Positions 27,180-36,449 are shown, counted from the first letter of the stretch. The stretch is DNA of 49,116 bases from Terriglobales bacterium (GCA_035487355.1 DATHMF010000079.1:1-49116); one strand, 5' to 3'. Made by a program: numbers and translations. Notes: generated from the sequence alone by a model not told the origin.

Positions 27180-27252
27180 AAACAGTCCGTGGTGCAAGAA
27201 AGTTCTAAAAACTACCCGAAAACTAAGCTCCGAAAGTGTCCTTAGTCGCATC

Positions 27253-27258
27253 TATAAT
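27253..27258 (+). promoter_or_regulatory. Candidate -10 box (TATAAT)
   Basis: Perfect TATAAT 24 bases before the ATG of the 71-residue gene; no good -35. It sits exactly at the end of the duplicated flank, where copy 1 has unrelated sequence. Confidence 0.4.
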
Positions 27259-27281
27259 AGGGTGCATTGACGGAGTAGACC

Positions 27282-27497
27282 ATGGGTAAAGTCCTTTTCA
27301 TTCCGACCATCCCTGATCCCAGCCGCCGTAAGTCTTCCCGGGCGGGCGACCCACGTTACCTTGAAGGACAACGCCTACTGGTTGAAGCCATGAAATATCT
27401 GGCCCAGAGCGATCCCGCGAAAAACAAACAGGCCATCGAGCTACTTTCCCAGCACTTTCGCACCCAGTTCCGCATGTCCGATTCACCTCTGAGTTAG
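27282..27497 (+). CDS. Conserved-looking 71-residue protein, unknown function
   Basis: Begins MGKVLFIPTIPDPSRRKSS, then an Arg-rich turn and a predicted helix (YLEGQRLLVEAMKYLAQ), then a second helix. ATG preceded by GGAG at 8-9 bases and by a TATAAT box. Soluble, basic and with no known motif. Expressed alone or with the LolA-like genes. Small size limits confidence. Confidence 0.55.
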   Translation: MGKVLFIPTIPDPSRRKSSRAGDPRYLEGQRLLVEAMKYLAQSDPAKNKQAIELLSQHFRTQFRMSDSPLS

Positions 27498-27896
27498 AGC
27501 CGGGCTAGCTATGGGAGCTGGCGGCGCAGTTTGGAGTCAGTTGGGGATACAGCAAGAAGATACGAGGCCAGCAGTTGCGGACCCAGCAGAAGGAGCGCCC
27601 CGTGCAGTCGCAGCACGGTCCGTTGAGCCGGGTCAGTCCGCTGTGCGTCAGCAAGCAGATTTGACGCTGGCCGAGCTAGGCAATTCCAGAAATTGTTTAT
27701 CGCCGTCGCATTAGGGGCTGAAGCCATTTGTTCTGCACCTTAGCGCGGGCCTGAAGAAAGGCCCGCGCTTCCACTCTGACATGGTCCGGTCCATCCGCCG
27801 CTAACTACCTGCAGTCGGGAATTGTTGCCTTTCGTCGCTGAAGGAATGACTGCATTCCTCCTTCTACAGCAGACTCCATGTCAGGAGGATTATCCA
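27498..27896. other. Intergenic region with GC-rich hairpin
   Basis: No supported gene; frames of ~70 codons on both strands overlap each other and show no family features. AGCGCGGGCC (27742-27751) pairs perfectly with GGCCCGCGCT (27760-27769) over an 8-base loop; without a T-run it is more like a dispersed palindrome or a rho-type stop than an intrinsic terminator. Confidence 0.5.
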
Positions 27897-28742
27897 ATGC
27901 ACATCAGAAATAGTTCAGTTTTCATACTCAGCTTTGCCATGATGGTAATTTCCAGTCAGCCGGGCCAGCTTTTGCTTGCGCAATCTTTGCCCGCGCAAAC
28001 CTGGAGCCTGCCGCAGGTTACAGCGGTGAAGGACAACGGCCCTCGCACGTACCGGTTCACGGTGGATTACAACACGGCCAACACCAAAGGCGAGATTGTT
28101 CACCGCCAGCGTCTAACGGGGGAATACACCCGTGGGCTGACGCAGGGAGACGTCATGTGGAAGAACGTTGCCCAAGCCGAAGCCGACGGCGCCACAGCTC
28201 CGTTCGGAGCGGCGCAGAAGCGCGATTTCATGGAAGGATTCCGCTATCACAATGATCTTGGGGCCACCTTGAAACCCGATTTCTTCAAAGGGTTTCCGCC
28301 TACAGCGGTTTTTGAGCGAAATCTGGTCTGGGACACGGGCATGATTGAGCATTTTGGCCAAGACTTTTTCGAGCACCTGAAGCTCAACGAGCCCTACCAT
28401 AACATCTCCAACGGGGACGCAAACATGCCGGACGTGGGCACCTTTCATAACCGCGACGTCGTGCTAGAGTGGATTGGGCGTTCGCAAAGAAATGGCCAGG
28501 AGTGTGCCGTGATTCAGTACCAGGCGTTCTTCAATTCACTGGAGATCGTCAATGGCGGGATGAGTCTGAAAGGGCGCAGCGACTACTGGGGGTTGATTTG
28601 GGTGTCGTTGGCAACCAAGCAAATTGAATATGGCACTCTCTATGAGAATGTGACTGGCGAACTGAAACTCGCAGGTCAGGATACAACCCAGCCCCTGAGT
28701 GTTTTCCGGGCGGGCAGCCTGGAACCGATGAACACGAAATAA
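27897..28742 (+). CDS. Secreted protein of unknown function
   Basis: 281 residues from ATG 27897, chosen because AGGAGG (27883-27888) sits 8 bases before it; an upstream in-frame start would lack a signal peptide. The signal peptide ends near LLLAQSLPA. The mature part is hydrophilic and rich in aromatic residues (RYHNDLGATLKPDFFKGF, WDTGMIEHFGQDFF) with no catalytic motif I recognise. It ends 24 bases before a LytS-type kinase gene, so it may be co-transcribed with that two-component pair. Confidence 0.78.
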   Translation: MHIRNSSVFILSFAMMVISSQPGQLLLAQSLPAQTWSLPQVTAVKDNGPRTYRFTVDYNTANTKGEIVHRQRLTGEYTRGLTQGDVMWKNVAQAEADGATAPFGAAQKRDFMEGFRYHNDLGATLKPDFFKGFPPTAVFERNLVWDTGMIEHFGQDFFEHLKLNEPYHNISNGDANMPDVGTFHNRDVVLEWIGRSQRNGQECAVIQYQAFFNSLEIVNGGMSLKGRSDYWGLIWVSLATKQIEYGTLYENVTGELKLAGQDTTQPLSVFRAGSLEPMNTK

Positions 28743-28766
28743 GGACTTTGAAACTGTGCAAAGGCA

Positions 28767-29837
28767 ATGAACATGGCCCTGACTTCAACCAAGCGCAGAT
28801 GGGTGTTTTCTTTGCTGTGGGTCAATCTTGCGGTTGCACTGGTGGTCCTGATCCAGGTTGTGAGCAATCAGATTTCCGGCGTCAGGGAACTGCTGCATAT
28901 AGTGGCCTACGCGCTGGTCTATGCAAACCTGACGGGAATTCTTGGCATGTGGGCAATGGGCGGACTCGCCGAGAGAATGGCGCTCCGCCAATCCCGCCTG
29001 GTTCCTGCCGTGGCCGTGGGCATTATCGTATTTAGCGCTTTGGGCTGTTTGATGGCACAGACACTGTTGATGGGGTTAGGCTTCGTGGTTCCACAACACT
29101 TCTGGCTGGAATACTTTCACACATTACGTGTCGCCATGCCCCTGGCGGTGGTGTTCGGCCTGGGGGCTGTAGTCCATGGATCATTGCGGGAGCGCGTGCA
29201 GGTTATGGAGGAGAAGCTTCACGAAAAAGAAGTAGCAGAAGAGCGAACACAGAAGCTGGCCCTGGAAGCACGGCTGCGGTCGCTGGAATCCCGCATTCAT
29301 CCGCACTTTTTGTTCAACACCCTGAACTCCATCAGCTCACTCATCACAGTGAATCCTGACCGTGCGGAGCAGATCGTGGGCCGGTTGGCAGCATTGCTGC
29401 GGGCTTCCCTGGACACCAGCCATCAACCGCTGATTCCATTACGGGAAGAGTTGGCGATAGTGGAAAGCTATGTTGACATTGAGAGAACACGCTTCGGAGA
29501 CAAACTGCGTGGCTCGGTGAACGTGCCCTCAGAGCTGCAAGACGCCAAGGTGCCGCCCATGTCGGTGCAGTCGCTGGTCGAGAATGCCGTAAAGCACGGG
29601 ATCACTCCGCAAAGCGGCGGCGGAGAATTTCTGGTCACAGCATCGGCGGAGAATGGCAGCCTGCGAATCGAGGTCCGTGATAACGGACCAGGCTTCGACC
29701 TGGCAGCCATTCGCGCCAGCCATGGACTCGACAGCCTGGTGGAGCGTCTGGATACGTTGTTTGGCGCAAAGGCGCGTCTGAATGTTTTCCGGCGAGACGG
29801 CGATTGTGTAGTTGAGATGGTTTTGCCCCGTCTATGA
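28767..29837 (+). CDS. LytS/YehU-type sensor histidine kinase
   Basis: 356 residues. Four predicted membrane helices (about 13-30, 40-60, 78-100, 118-135), a coiled coil (VQVMEEKLHEKEVAEERTQK), then the His_kinase domain with the motif IHPHFLFNTLNS; the phospho-accepting His is H180. The ATP-binding domain has VENAVKHGI (N box) and DNGPGF (G1 box). An alternative ATG two codons later (28773) has slightly better ribosome-site spacing. Overlaps the following regulator gene by 4 bases (ATGA), typical of coupled pairs. Senses an unknown membrane or envelope signal. Confidence 0.93.
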   Translation: MNMALTSTKRRWVFSLLWVNLAVALVVLIQVVSNQISGVRELLHIVAYALVYANLTGILGMWAMGGLAERMALRQSRLVPAVAVGIIVFSALGCLMAQTLLMGLGFVVPQHFWLEYFHTLRVAMPLAVVFGLGAVVHGSLRERVQVMEEKLHEKEVAEERTQKLALEARLRSLESRIHPHFLFNTLNSISSLITVNPDRAEQIVGRLAALLRASLDTSHQPLIPLREELAIVESYVDIERTRFGDKLRGSVNVPSELQDAKVPPMSVQSLVENAVKHGITPQSGGGEFLVTASAENGSLRIEVRDNGPGFDLAAIRASHGLDSLVERLDTLFGAKARLNVFRRDGDCVVEMVLPRL

Positions 29838-30604
29838 AACTGCGTGCATACCTGGTGGATGATGAACCGCTGGCGCTGGAGCGCCTGCGCAGATTGCTGG
29901 AGCGCACGGAACGCGTGGAGGTGACCGGCAGCACAACCGAACCCGAGGAAGCAGTTGCAGCGTTGACAGCGAATCCACCCGACGTGTGCTTTTTAGACAT
30001 TCAAATGCCACGACTGAATGGTTTTGAGGTTTTGGCGCGGTTACCCAGCCAACCAATCGTGATTTTCACCACTGCCTACGATCAGTACGCGCTGCAAGCC
30101 TTTCGGGTAAACTCCGTTGACTATCTGCTGAAGCCGGTAGGGCCGGAGTCTCTGGACAGGGCCCTCAAAAAAGTCGAGCGATTGCGCGGCTCGAGCCAGC
30201 CTCAGCAGCCAGATTTACAGGCGCTCCTCAAAAACCTTGTGGATTCCTTGCACGAGACCAAACCAGAGTATCCGGACCGCATTGCTTCGCGGCTGGGGGA
30301 CCGCCTCTGGTTCATTGATCTTGCGCTGGTGACGCACTTCTATGCTGAGGACAAGCTGACGTATGCAGTGTCGGAGGGCAAAGCATACTGCGTGGACTAT
30401 GCGATTACGGAGTTGGAGAGAAAGCTGGACTCGAAAAAATTCTTCCGCATCCACCGCAGCACCGTAGTGAACATAGACTGGATCAAAGAAGTTGCACCGC
30501 TCCCTGGAGGGGCCTTGAGTGTTCGCTTGAAAGACGTCAAAGACACGATTTTGACCGTTGCACGAGACCGGTCGCGCGAATTCAAAGCGTGGGCAGGGTG
30601 TTAG
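29834..30604 (+). CDS. LytTR-family response regulator
   Basis: 256 residues. The receiver domain (1-120) has the acidic pair in LVDDEP, phospho-acceptor D55 in FLDIQMPRLNG, the switch Thr in FTTAYD and the lysine in LLKPVGPE. The C-terminal LytTR DNA-binding domain (about 155-250) has KFFRIHRSTVVNIDWIKEV, the family hallmark. It is paired with the upstream LytS-type kinase (4-base overlap). Binding sites for LytTR proteins are short direct repeats; none was identified with confidence here. Confidence 0.94.
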   Translation: MKLRAYLVDDEPLALERLRRLLERTERVEVTGSTTEPEEAVAALTANPPDVCFLDIQMPRLNGFEVLARLPSQPIVIFTTAYDQYALQAFRVNSVDYLLKPVGPESLDRALKKVERLRGSSQPQQPDLQALLKNLVDSLHETKPEYPDRIASRLGDRLWFIDLALVTHFYAEDKLTYAVSEGKAYCVDYAITELERKLDSKKFFRIHRSTVVNIDWIKEVAPLPGGALSVRLKDVKDTILTVARDRSREFKAWAGC

Positions 30605-30763
30605 CCCTGCACAATGCAATCGGTCTGTTTCCGCAGCCTCCTTCAGCCGTGCGTTAAGATACAAACAAATAGATTTTCAGCCCGGTCTCGATGGATACAG
30701 CAATTCTGAAACAGTTCTAAAGTCGCGTCCTGACACATGTCTCGAATCTGCCATCCAAATCGT

Positions 30764-32194
30764 TTATGAAGAGGGCCCAACTTTTTTCCGCACGAAAGCC
30801 ACACCTGCAAATGCCAGCACCACGGGAAAGCATTCCAGCGTGTAGCGAGGTTCGGGGTTTTCCAGCGTCCCCAGAAACAGCGAACGCACCACAACAAATC
30901 CGACCAGAAGGACAAAAATCAGCGCGGGCGCACTTATCCAATGCCGCGGCCAGACTCGAAGCATGCCAATCAGGGCCAGCAGAATCAAGATCAGGTTCAG
31001 TGCTCCCAGCCCGATGGCAATCCATGAATCCCAGCCATTGTCGTCAATCCGCCACCAGTCAATATCCAGTGGCAGCATATCAACGCGAGGCCTCAGCCAC
31101 ATGTCGGTGATGCGCAAGGCCGGAAGCCATACGTAATATCGGAACGGGTGCTGCCGGATGCGCTGCTGCGCCAGCTCGTTGAATTGGGCGTCAACTTCGG
31201 GCGACAGGGTCAGGCCATCATTGTAGGAATCCACCAAGGCCTGAGTTTGAGCGCACTCCTGCTGCGAGTCGCAGGCGCGGGGAGGCAGGTCCTCCATGGC
31301 AATCTTCTCTCCATCCACGTGCCATTCGACGTTGTATACCGAGATGTAATCCACCACCCAGGTTTTCAGCCAATGATAGAACCCCGTACTGACAAATTCG
31401 CCGGGATCGTTGGCATAGCGTGGCGCCAACGGTTCAAAATGGCCCATTGTTCGCCAGTTGCGTACAGTCCAGGGCGTAAGCAATACCATGACCGCCATGA
31501 GCGTGAGCAGGCCGGAAACAAGTGTTCGCTTTGGAAATTTGAACAGAAGCGGGAGCAGGACTGCGCCGGTCATGGCGAGCACAATGCCGGTATCAGGACG
31601 AAAAAGGAGGCCGGCTCCCAGGGCAAATCCACAACCCAGCCACCACTTCCAGTAGCCGGGGGAGCCATGGAACAAAGACCCCAACCCTTTGACCGCGAGA
31701 TAAAGAGCCAATGCTGTAAAAAAAATGGCCCAGGTTTCCGTGAGCGGTGTAGCAACAAAATTGGCGAGAAACGGACACAACGCCGTCAACAAGAATGCGA
31801 TCAACGCTGGACGCTCTGCCCGCGAAGCATCCTGCGCCGCAAAATCCTGTGCGCGGGTTATCTCAAGCGCCAGGGCGCTGACTACGAAACATGTTCCCAG
31901 ATCAACCACTACCTGTGTGAACATGGCGGAGTTATAGTGCTCCATGCCGAATATCTTGAAGAGAATGGCCAGAAAGGTTGGGTATCCTGGCAGCCGGATG
32001 TACGTGGCTTGCGCTACGCCGTCATTGGTTAGTCCATAGACGCCGTGCAGCAGCCAGTTTTTGGCGATATCGCCGTAAACGAAGGTATCTCCCTGGAGCA
32101 CCGGGAATTTGAAGATAAATATCAGGCGCAGCCCAATGGCTGCCAAGGTGCAGAAGAGAAAGAATTTAAAGTGATGGTGCAGCAGTTCGCGCAC
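30764..32194 (-). CDS. Membrane glycosyltransferase (GT39/ArnT-like)
   Basis: About 476 residues from GTG 32194. The frame is open to TTG 32338, but that would overlap the start of the opposite gene, and no ATG exists in the region, so the start is uncertain. About 10-11 hydrophobic helices; a luminal loop after the first helix has DTFVYGDIAKNW, like the acidic loop of GT-C enzymes (ArnT/PMT), and LPGYPTFLAILF fits this family. Such enzymes transfer a sugar from a polyprenyl-phosphate donor on the outer face of the inner membrane. Converges on the LytTR regulator and is divergent from the GH18-NodB-GT2 gene, suggesting a polysaccharide locus. Confidence 0.78.
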   Translation of the reverse strand: MRELLHHHFKFFLFCTLAAIGLRLIFIFKFPVLQGDTFVYGDIAKNWLLHGVYGLTNDGVAQATYIRLPGYPTFLAILFKIFGMEHYNSAMFTQVVVDLGTCFVVSALALEITRAQDFAAQDASRAERPALIAFLLTALCPFLANFVATPLTETWAIFFTALALYLAVKGLGSLFHGSPGYWKWWLGCGFALGAGLLFRPDTGIVLAMTGAVLLPLLFKFPKRTLVSGLLTLMAVMVLLTPWTVRNWRTMGHFEPLAPRYANDPGEFVSTGFYHWLKTWVVDYISVYNVEWHVDGEKIAMEDLPPRACDSQQECAQTQALVDSYNDGLTLSPEVDAQFNELAQQRIRQHPFRYYVWLPALRITDMWLRPRVDMLPLDIDWWRIDDNGWDSWIAIGLGALNLILILLALIGMLRVWPRHWISAPALIFVLLVGFVVVRSLFLGTLENPEPRYTLECFPVVLAFAGVAFVRKKVGPSS

Positions 32195-32331
32195 GCAAGC
32201 AATATCGCGCGTTCGTGCCCCCCTCGTCAATACTCTATTTTTATATCGTTTTAACTGGTAATGTTTCTCAGGGTGGGTGGCTGCTTGAGCGGCCCAGAGA
32301 ATGAGAAAATAGTAAGGGTACACACAAAAGA

Positions 32332-35300
32332 ATGGCAAAACCTGTATTTCTAGACCCGCAGCGCAAACGCTGGAAGCGGCTGCGGCTCATCACAGATCCG
32401 CTCGGTGTTGTTCTCACGGTAGTGATCGTGTTTTTTGCCTATTCGCTTTTTCGTGATGAGCATTTGACCAACCTGTTGCTTCCGGAAATGCGGAGGCCTC
32501 TGAAGGCGCTCAAAGAACCAGGCCGCAAAGTGCGCCGTCATGCCACCACCAGCCGCAGAAACCGGCCGCCAAGTTCGCAGGTCGCACCCAACTCCGATTC
32601 TGATGAAGGTGTCCGTGCCGCTTTTTATGTGCCCTGGGATGAAGCCAGTTACGCTTCGCTGAAAGAGTATTCAGCGCAAATAGATCTTTTGTTTCCCGAA
32701 TGGCTCCACGTGGTCACACCCGATGGACGCTTGCAAGCCGTGACCGAAAGCAACACGATGTTCGATCTGATCCAGGGCAACGTGGTGCATGCCGTGGATC
32801 CTCCGCACAAGATCATGCAGTTCTTGCGCGAAGAAAAGGCCCAGACAGAAGTATTTCCGCTGGTCAATAACTACGACTCTGTTTCCAACCAGTGGCTTAC
32901 CAGTATCGGCACAGTTTTGAATGATCCTGCAGCACGCCAGCGTTTTCGCTACGAGTTAATGCAATTTCTGGCCACCGATCAATATCATGGGGTCTCGATA
33001 GACTTTGAAGAAATTCCGCTCAATGCTCAGCCCGGGTACGACGCCCTGGTCCGCGAACTTGCCCTGGAGCTGCATGGCCGCGGAATGAAGCTTTATCTCA
33101 ACGTGCCGCCGCACGATACCGATTTTGATTATCATTTTCTGGCTGCTCAGGCGGATGGGTTGGTTCTGATGGATTACGACCAGCACGCTCCCGGCATGGC
33201 GAATGGACCGGTTGCCGCGCAGGATTGGTATGTCAATAATCTGCGGCTGGCTTTGAAGGAAGTTCCGCCCGAGAAAGCTATTGCTGGAATCGCAAATTAT
33301 GGCTACGACTGGACCGTGCGCAAAGGCGCGCGCGCACCGGCATTGGCTGATATCAGCAAGGTCTCAGTGCAAGAAGCCTGGCTGCATGCTCAGGAATCGG
33401 AAGATACAATCGAATTCGATTCCGATTCGCTCAATCCCCACTACGCGTACATGGATGAATCCAATCTTCGCCATGAAGTATGGTTTCTCGATGCGGTTAC
33501 GGCCCTCAACCAAATGCGTGCTGCACGTACGCTGGGCATTAATACCTTTGCTCTGTGGCGGCTAGGTTCCGAAGACGGGTCTCTATGGGCGGTGTGGGAC
33601 CGCCCCCGCGAAGCCGATGCTCCTCAAAAATTGCGCAGCATTCCACCCGGACAAGATGTTGACATGGAGGGCAAAGGGGAGATCCTGCAGATCGAACGCG
33701 CCCCAGACTGGGGTTGGCGTGACGTCACCCTCGATACGGATTCGCAGTTGATCAACAACGAGGCAGTTATCACGTATCCCATGCCCTTCCAGGTGAATGA
33801 ATATGGCGCGTCGAAAAACCAGGTCGCACTTACCTTCGATGATGGGCCAGACCCGAACTATACGCCCAAGATTCTTGACGTCCTGAAGCAGGAGAATGCC
33901 AAAGCGACATTTTTCGTTATCGGAGCGCAGGCGGAAAAGTTTCCCGAGCTGACCCATCGGATTTATGACGAAGGGCACGAAATCGGGAACCACACATTTA
34001 CCCATCCCGATATCAGCAACATCTCCAGTTTCCTGATGCGTCTGGAACTCAATTCCACCGAGCGTCTTTTTGAAGCCAAGCTGGGCGTGAAGCCCCTGTT
34101 CTTTCGTCCGCCATATTCCATTGATGCTGAGCCCGATACCGCCGAGCAGGTGGAGCCGCTTCGCCTGACCCAGGAGATGGGCTATATCACTGTGGGAGCG
34201 AAGGTTGATCCCAATGACTGGCGCACCACGCCCCGCCGCACTCCTGAAGACCTTGCCGCAGATGTGATCCAGCAGATCACCCAACCACGTCTCTCCTGCA
34301 CCCAGGTTCCATGCGCCAATATTGTGTTGCTGCATGATGGCGGAGGCAATCGTGAAGCCACGGTGCGCGCTCTTCCCATAATGATCCGCGAACTGCGTGC
34401 CCACGGCTTTGAAATTGTTCCTGTCGCGCAACTGATCGGTAAGACGCGGGCAGAAGTCATGCCCCCTTTGACCACGAATGAACGCTGGACTGCCAGGGTT
34501 GATAATCTTGCATTTACTCTCTACGGGTTCTTCTATCAGGCGATTGTCATCATCTTCTTTTTGGGCAATATCCTGATGACCTCGCGCCTGCTGATTGTGG
34601 GTGGCCTGGCCGTCTTTGACCGCTTTCGAAAACCTAAAACGGGAACGCAGGCACCTTCTGATCCTTCCTCTTTGCCCCCGGTGGTGGTGCTGATCCCGGC
34701 CTATAACGAGGAGCGCGTGATCGTGAATACGGTGTGCTCCGTGCTGGCTTCCGAATACCCAGCCGGCAAATTACGTGTCATCGTGATTGACGATGGTTCG
34801 ACCGATGCGACTGTTCTGGTTACCCAACAGACCTTCGCCGGTGAAATTGCCGAGGGACGGATGCAGGTGCTCACCAAGCCCAACGCCGGAAAAGCTGAAG
34901 CCCTGAACTTTGGCCTGGCACAGGTGCGCGACGATGAGCCAATTTTCATTGGCATTGACGCCGATACCACGATTGCGCGCAATGCCATCGCGCGCCTGGT
35001 GCCGCATTTCCAGGATCCAAAGGTGGCCGCCGTGGCCGGCAACACAAAAGTCGGCAATCGCGTGAATGTGTGGACCCGCTGGCAGGCACTCGAGTACATT
35101 ACCAGCCAGAATTTTGAACGGCGCGCACTAGATGCTTTAGGCGCTGTCTCCGTTGTTCCAGGGGCGATTGGTGCCTGGCGCACCTCCGCCGTGCGGGCCG
35201 CAGGAGCATATCAGCTCGGCACGGTTGCCGAAGATGCCGATCTGACCATGTCTCTCCTGGAGCGGGGGTTCCGCGTCCAGTACGAAGACCGCGCCCTTGC

Positions 35301-35871
35301 CTTTACCGAAGCGCCCATCAACGCCAATGGGCTTATGCGGCAACGCTTCCGCTGGTCTTTCGGAATTCTGCAGTCGCTATGGAAGCATCGCGGCGCATTC
35401 CGCCACAAGGGTGCGCTGGGCTGGTTTGCCTTGCCCAATATCGCCATTTTCCAGATCCTTCTGCCCATGGTTTCGCCCTTGATTGATCTCATGTTTGTCT
35501 TTGGTGGACTGTCGTATTTCATAGACCGGCACTTTCATCCCTATACGGCCAATCCTGCCAGCTTTGAGAAGCTGCTGCTCTTCTTTGTCGTGTTTCTCGT
35601 GACGGATTTTATTACTTCGGTGATCGCCTTCTCGCTGGAGCGCCACGACCCGGGCAATGGAGAAGATATTTGGCTTCTCAGCCAAGTTTGGCTGCAGCGT
35701 TTTGCCTACCGGCAATTGTTCTCGCTGGTGTTGTTTAAGACCCTGAAGCGAGCCATTGATGGCCGTCCGTTCTCCTGGGATAAACTCGAGCGCACCGCCG
35801 CCATTCCCATCGCGCAGAAGGATATGGGTTCCGACCATGCTTCCCGTGAAACCCATGCCATCATGAAGTGA
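32332..35871 (+). CDS. GH18 / NodB deacetylase / GT2 polysaccharide enzyme fusion
   Basis: 1,179 residues. N-terminal membrane helix (about 22-42). GH18-like domain, about 90-440, with GVSIDFEEI (D224, E226) as the DxE motif. NodB polysaccharide deacetylase, about 495-700: TFDDGPDPN (D503-D504), HTFTH (H554, H558) and RPPY. A membrane helix at about 727-755. GT2 processive glycosyltransferase, about 775-1015: DDGST (D820-D821), DADT (D876, D878), EDAD (967-970) and QRFRW (1004-1008). Further membrane helices follow. This joins PgaC-like synthase, PgaB-like deacetylase and a glycosidase in one chain. Probably makes, trims and deacetylates a beta-linked amino-sugar polymer. The product is inferred. 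Confidence 0.9.
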   Translation: MAKPVFLDPQRKRWKRLRLITDPLGVVLTVVIVFFAYSLFRDEHLTNLLLPEMRRPLKALKEPGRKVRRHATTSRRNRPPSSQVAPNSDSDEGVRAAFYVPWDEASYASLKEYSAQIDLLFPEWLHVVTPDGRLQAVTESNTMFDLIQGNVVHAVDPPHKIMQFLREEKAQTEVFPLVNNYDSVSNQWLTSIGTVLNDPAARQRFRYELMQFLATDQYHGVSIDFEEIPLNAQPGYDALVRELALELHGRGMKLYLNVPPHDTDFDYHFLAAQADGLVLMDYDQHAPGMANGPVAAQDWYVNNLRLALKEVPPEKAIAGIANYGYDWTVRKGARAPALADISKVSVQEAWLHAQESEDTIEFDSDSLNPHYAYMDESNLRHEVWFLDAVTALNQMRAARTLGINTFALWRLGSEDGSLWAVWDRPREADAPQKLRSIPPGQDVDMEGKGEILQIERAPDWGWRDVTLDTDSQLINNEAVITYPMPFQVNEYGASKNQVALTFDDGPDPNYTPKILDVLKQENAKATFFVIGAQAEKFPELTHRIYDEGHEIGNHTFTHPDISNISSFLMRLELNSTERLFEAKLGVKPLFFRPPYSIDAEPDTAEQVEPLRLTQEMGYITVGAKVDPNDWRTTPRRTPEDLAADVIQQITQPRLSCTQVPCANIVLLHDGGGNREATVRALPIMIRELRAHGFEIVPVAQLIGKTRAEVMPPLTTNERWTARVDNLAFTLYGFFYQAIVIIFFLGNILMTSRLLIVGGLAVFDRFRKPKTGTQAPSDPSSLPPVVVLIPAYNEERVIVNTVCSVLASEYPAGKLRVIVIDDGSTDATVLVTQQTFAGEIAEGRMQVLTKPNAGKAEALNFGLAQVRDDEPIFIGIDADTTIARNAIARLVPHFQDPKVAAVAGNTKVGNRVNVWTRWQALEYITSQNFERRALDALGAVSVVPGAIGAWRTSAVRAAGAYQLGTVAEDADLTMSLLERGFRVQYEDRALAFTEAPINANGLMRQRFRWSFGILQSLWKHRGAFRHKGALGWFALPNIAIFQILLPMVSPLIDLMFVFGGLSYFIDRHFHPYTANPASFEKLLLFFVVFLVTDFITSVIAFSLERHDPGNGEDIWLLSQVWLQRFAYRQLFSLVLFKTLKRAIDGRPFSWDKLERTAAIPIAQKDMGSDHASRETHAIMK

Positions 35872-35987
35872 CACGGTGCAGGCGCTGCCAATCTCTGCTG
35901 CTAAGAAACTGAGAACTAACTGAATACTGTGGGCTGAGTCCTCAAAGTTTGCATTTGACTTTTGCTTGCTAGAGGCTTAACAATATG

Positions 35988-35999
35988 CCCAATATTGGG
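35988..35999. promoter_or_regulatory. Perfect 12-bp palindrome, candidate operator
   Basis: CCCAATATTGGG lies 87 bases before the receiver gene start; TTGACT (35955-35960) upstream resembles a -35 box with a weak TAACAA -10 at 17-base spacing. The palindrome would then lie at about +1. Confidence 0.35.
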
Positions 36000-36086
36000 T
36001 TGCAGGGCGGTAAAATGCAGCCTACAGCGGCACCTCCCAAGCACGTTGCTTCCCGTTACGTGCACGGGTCTCCAAGGACCCTTTAT

Positions 36087-36449
36087 ATGGCCAAGATTTT
36101 ATGTGTGGACGATGAGCCTCACGTAGTGACCCTTAAGTGCGCCATTCTAGAGGCCGCAGGACACACCGTGACCGCAGCTACCTCCGCCCAGGACGCGATC
36201 AATAAACTCCAGCACAATGCCTTTGACGCCGTTGTTACCGACTGGCGTTTAGGGGATGCCAATGGCCGGAGCGTCGTCCAGGCCGCTAAAGACCACTCTT
36301 CCATGCCAGTCGTAGTGGTTTCTGGATATGTGGCAGAAGCCTTTCAAGCCGCCGAGCCTCTGGCCGACCTTTACCTTGAAAAACCTGTCAATCCGGATGA
36401 ACTGGTCACCATTGTGAATGAACTCTTAAAGACCGCTGACCGCACCTGA
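36087..36449 (+). CDS. Single-domain response regulator
   Basis: 120 residues from ATG 36087; an in-frame ATG at 35985 would add 34 residues reading through the palindrome, which is unlikely. Acidic pair D8-D9, phospho-acceptor D52 in VVTDWRLGDANG, switch S79 and lysine K99 in LEKP are all present. There is no output domain. It is 102 bases before a PAS histidine kinase on the same strand, a likely partner. Confidence 0.88.
   Translation: MAKILCVDDEPHVVTLKCAILEAAGHTVTAATSAQDAINKLQHNAFDAVVTDWRLGDANGRSVVQAAKDHSSMPVVVVSGYVAEAFQAAEPLADLYLEKPVNPDELVTIVNELLKTADRT

Larger units (their letters stand above)
25461..27252 (+). repeat. Tandem gene duplication (~0.85-0.94 kb units)
   Basis: Copy 1 begins at 25461 and copy 2 at 26310 (offset 849): CCGGGTTTGGATTCACAG is shared, then a closely related sequence up to the ATG. 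Both copies also share a 3' flank (AAACTAAGC near 26271 and 27220, then AAGTG and TCGCATC), so the duplicated block spans the end of the upstream gene, the LolA-like gene and its downstream spacer. Confidence 0.88.

Noticed and set aside
27498..27727. Overlapping ~70-codon frames on both strands
   Set aside because: Neither has a good ribosome site nor family features.
31148..32032. 294-codon plus-strand frame inside the glycosyltransferase
   Set aside because: The opposite strand encodes a clear multi-span membrane protein; the plus frame shows no domain.
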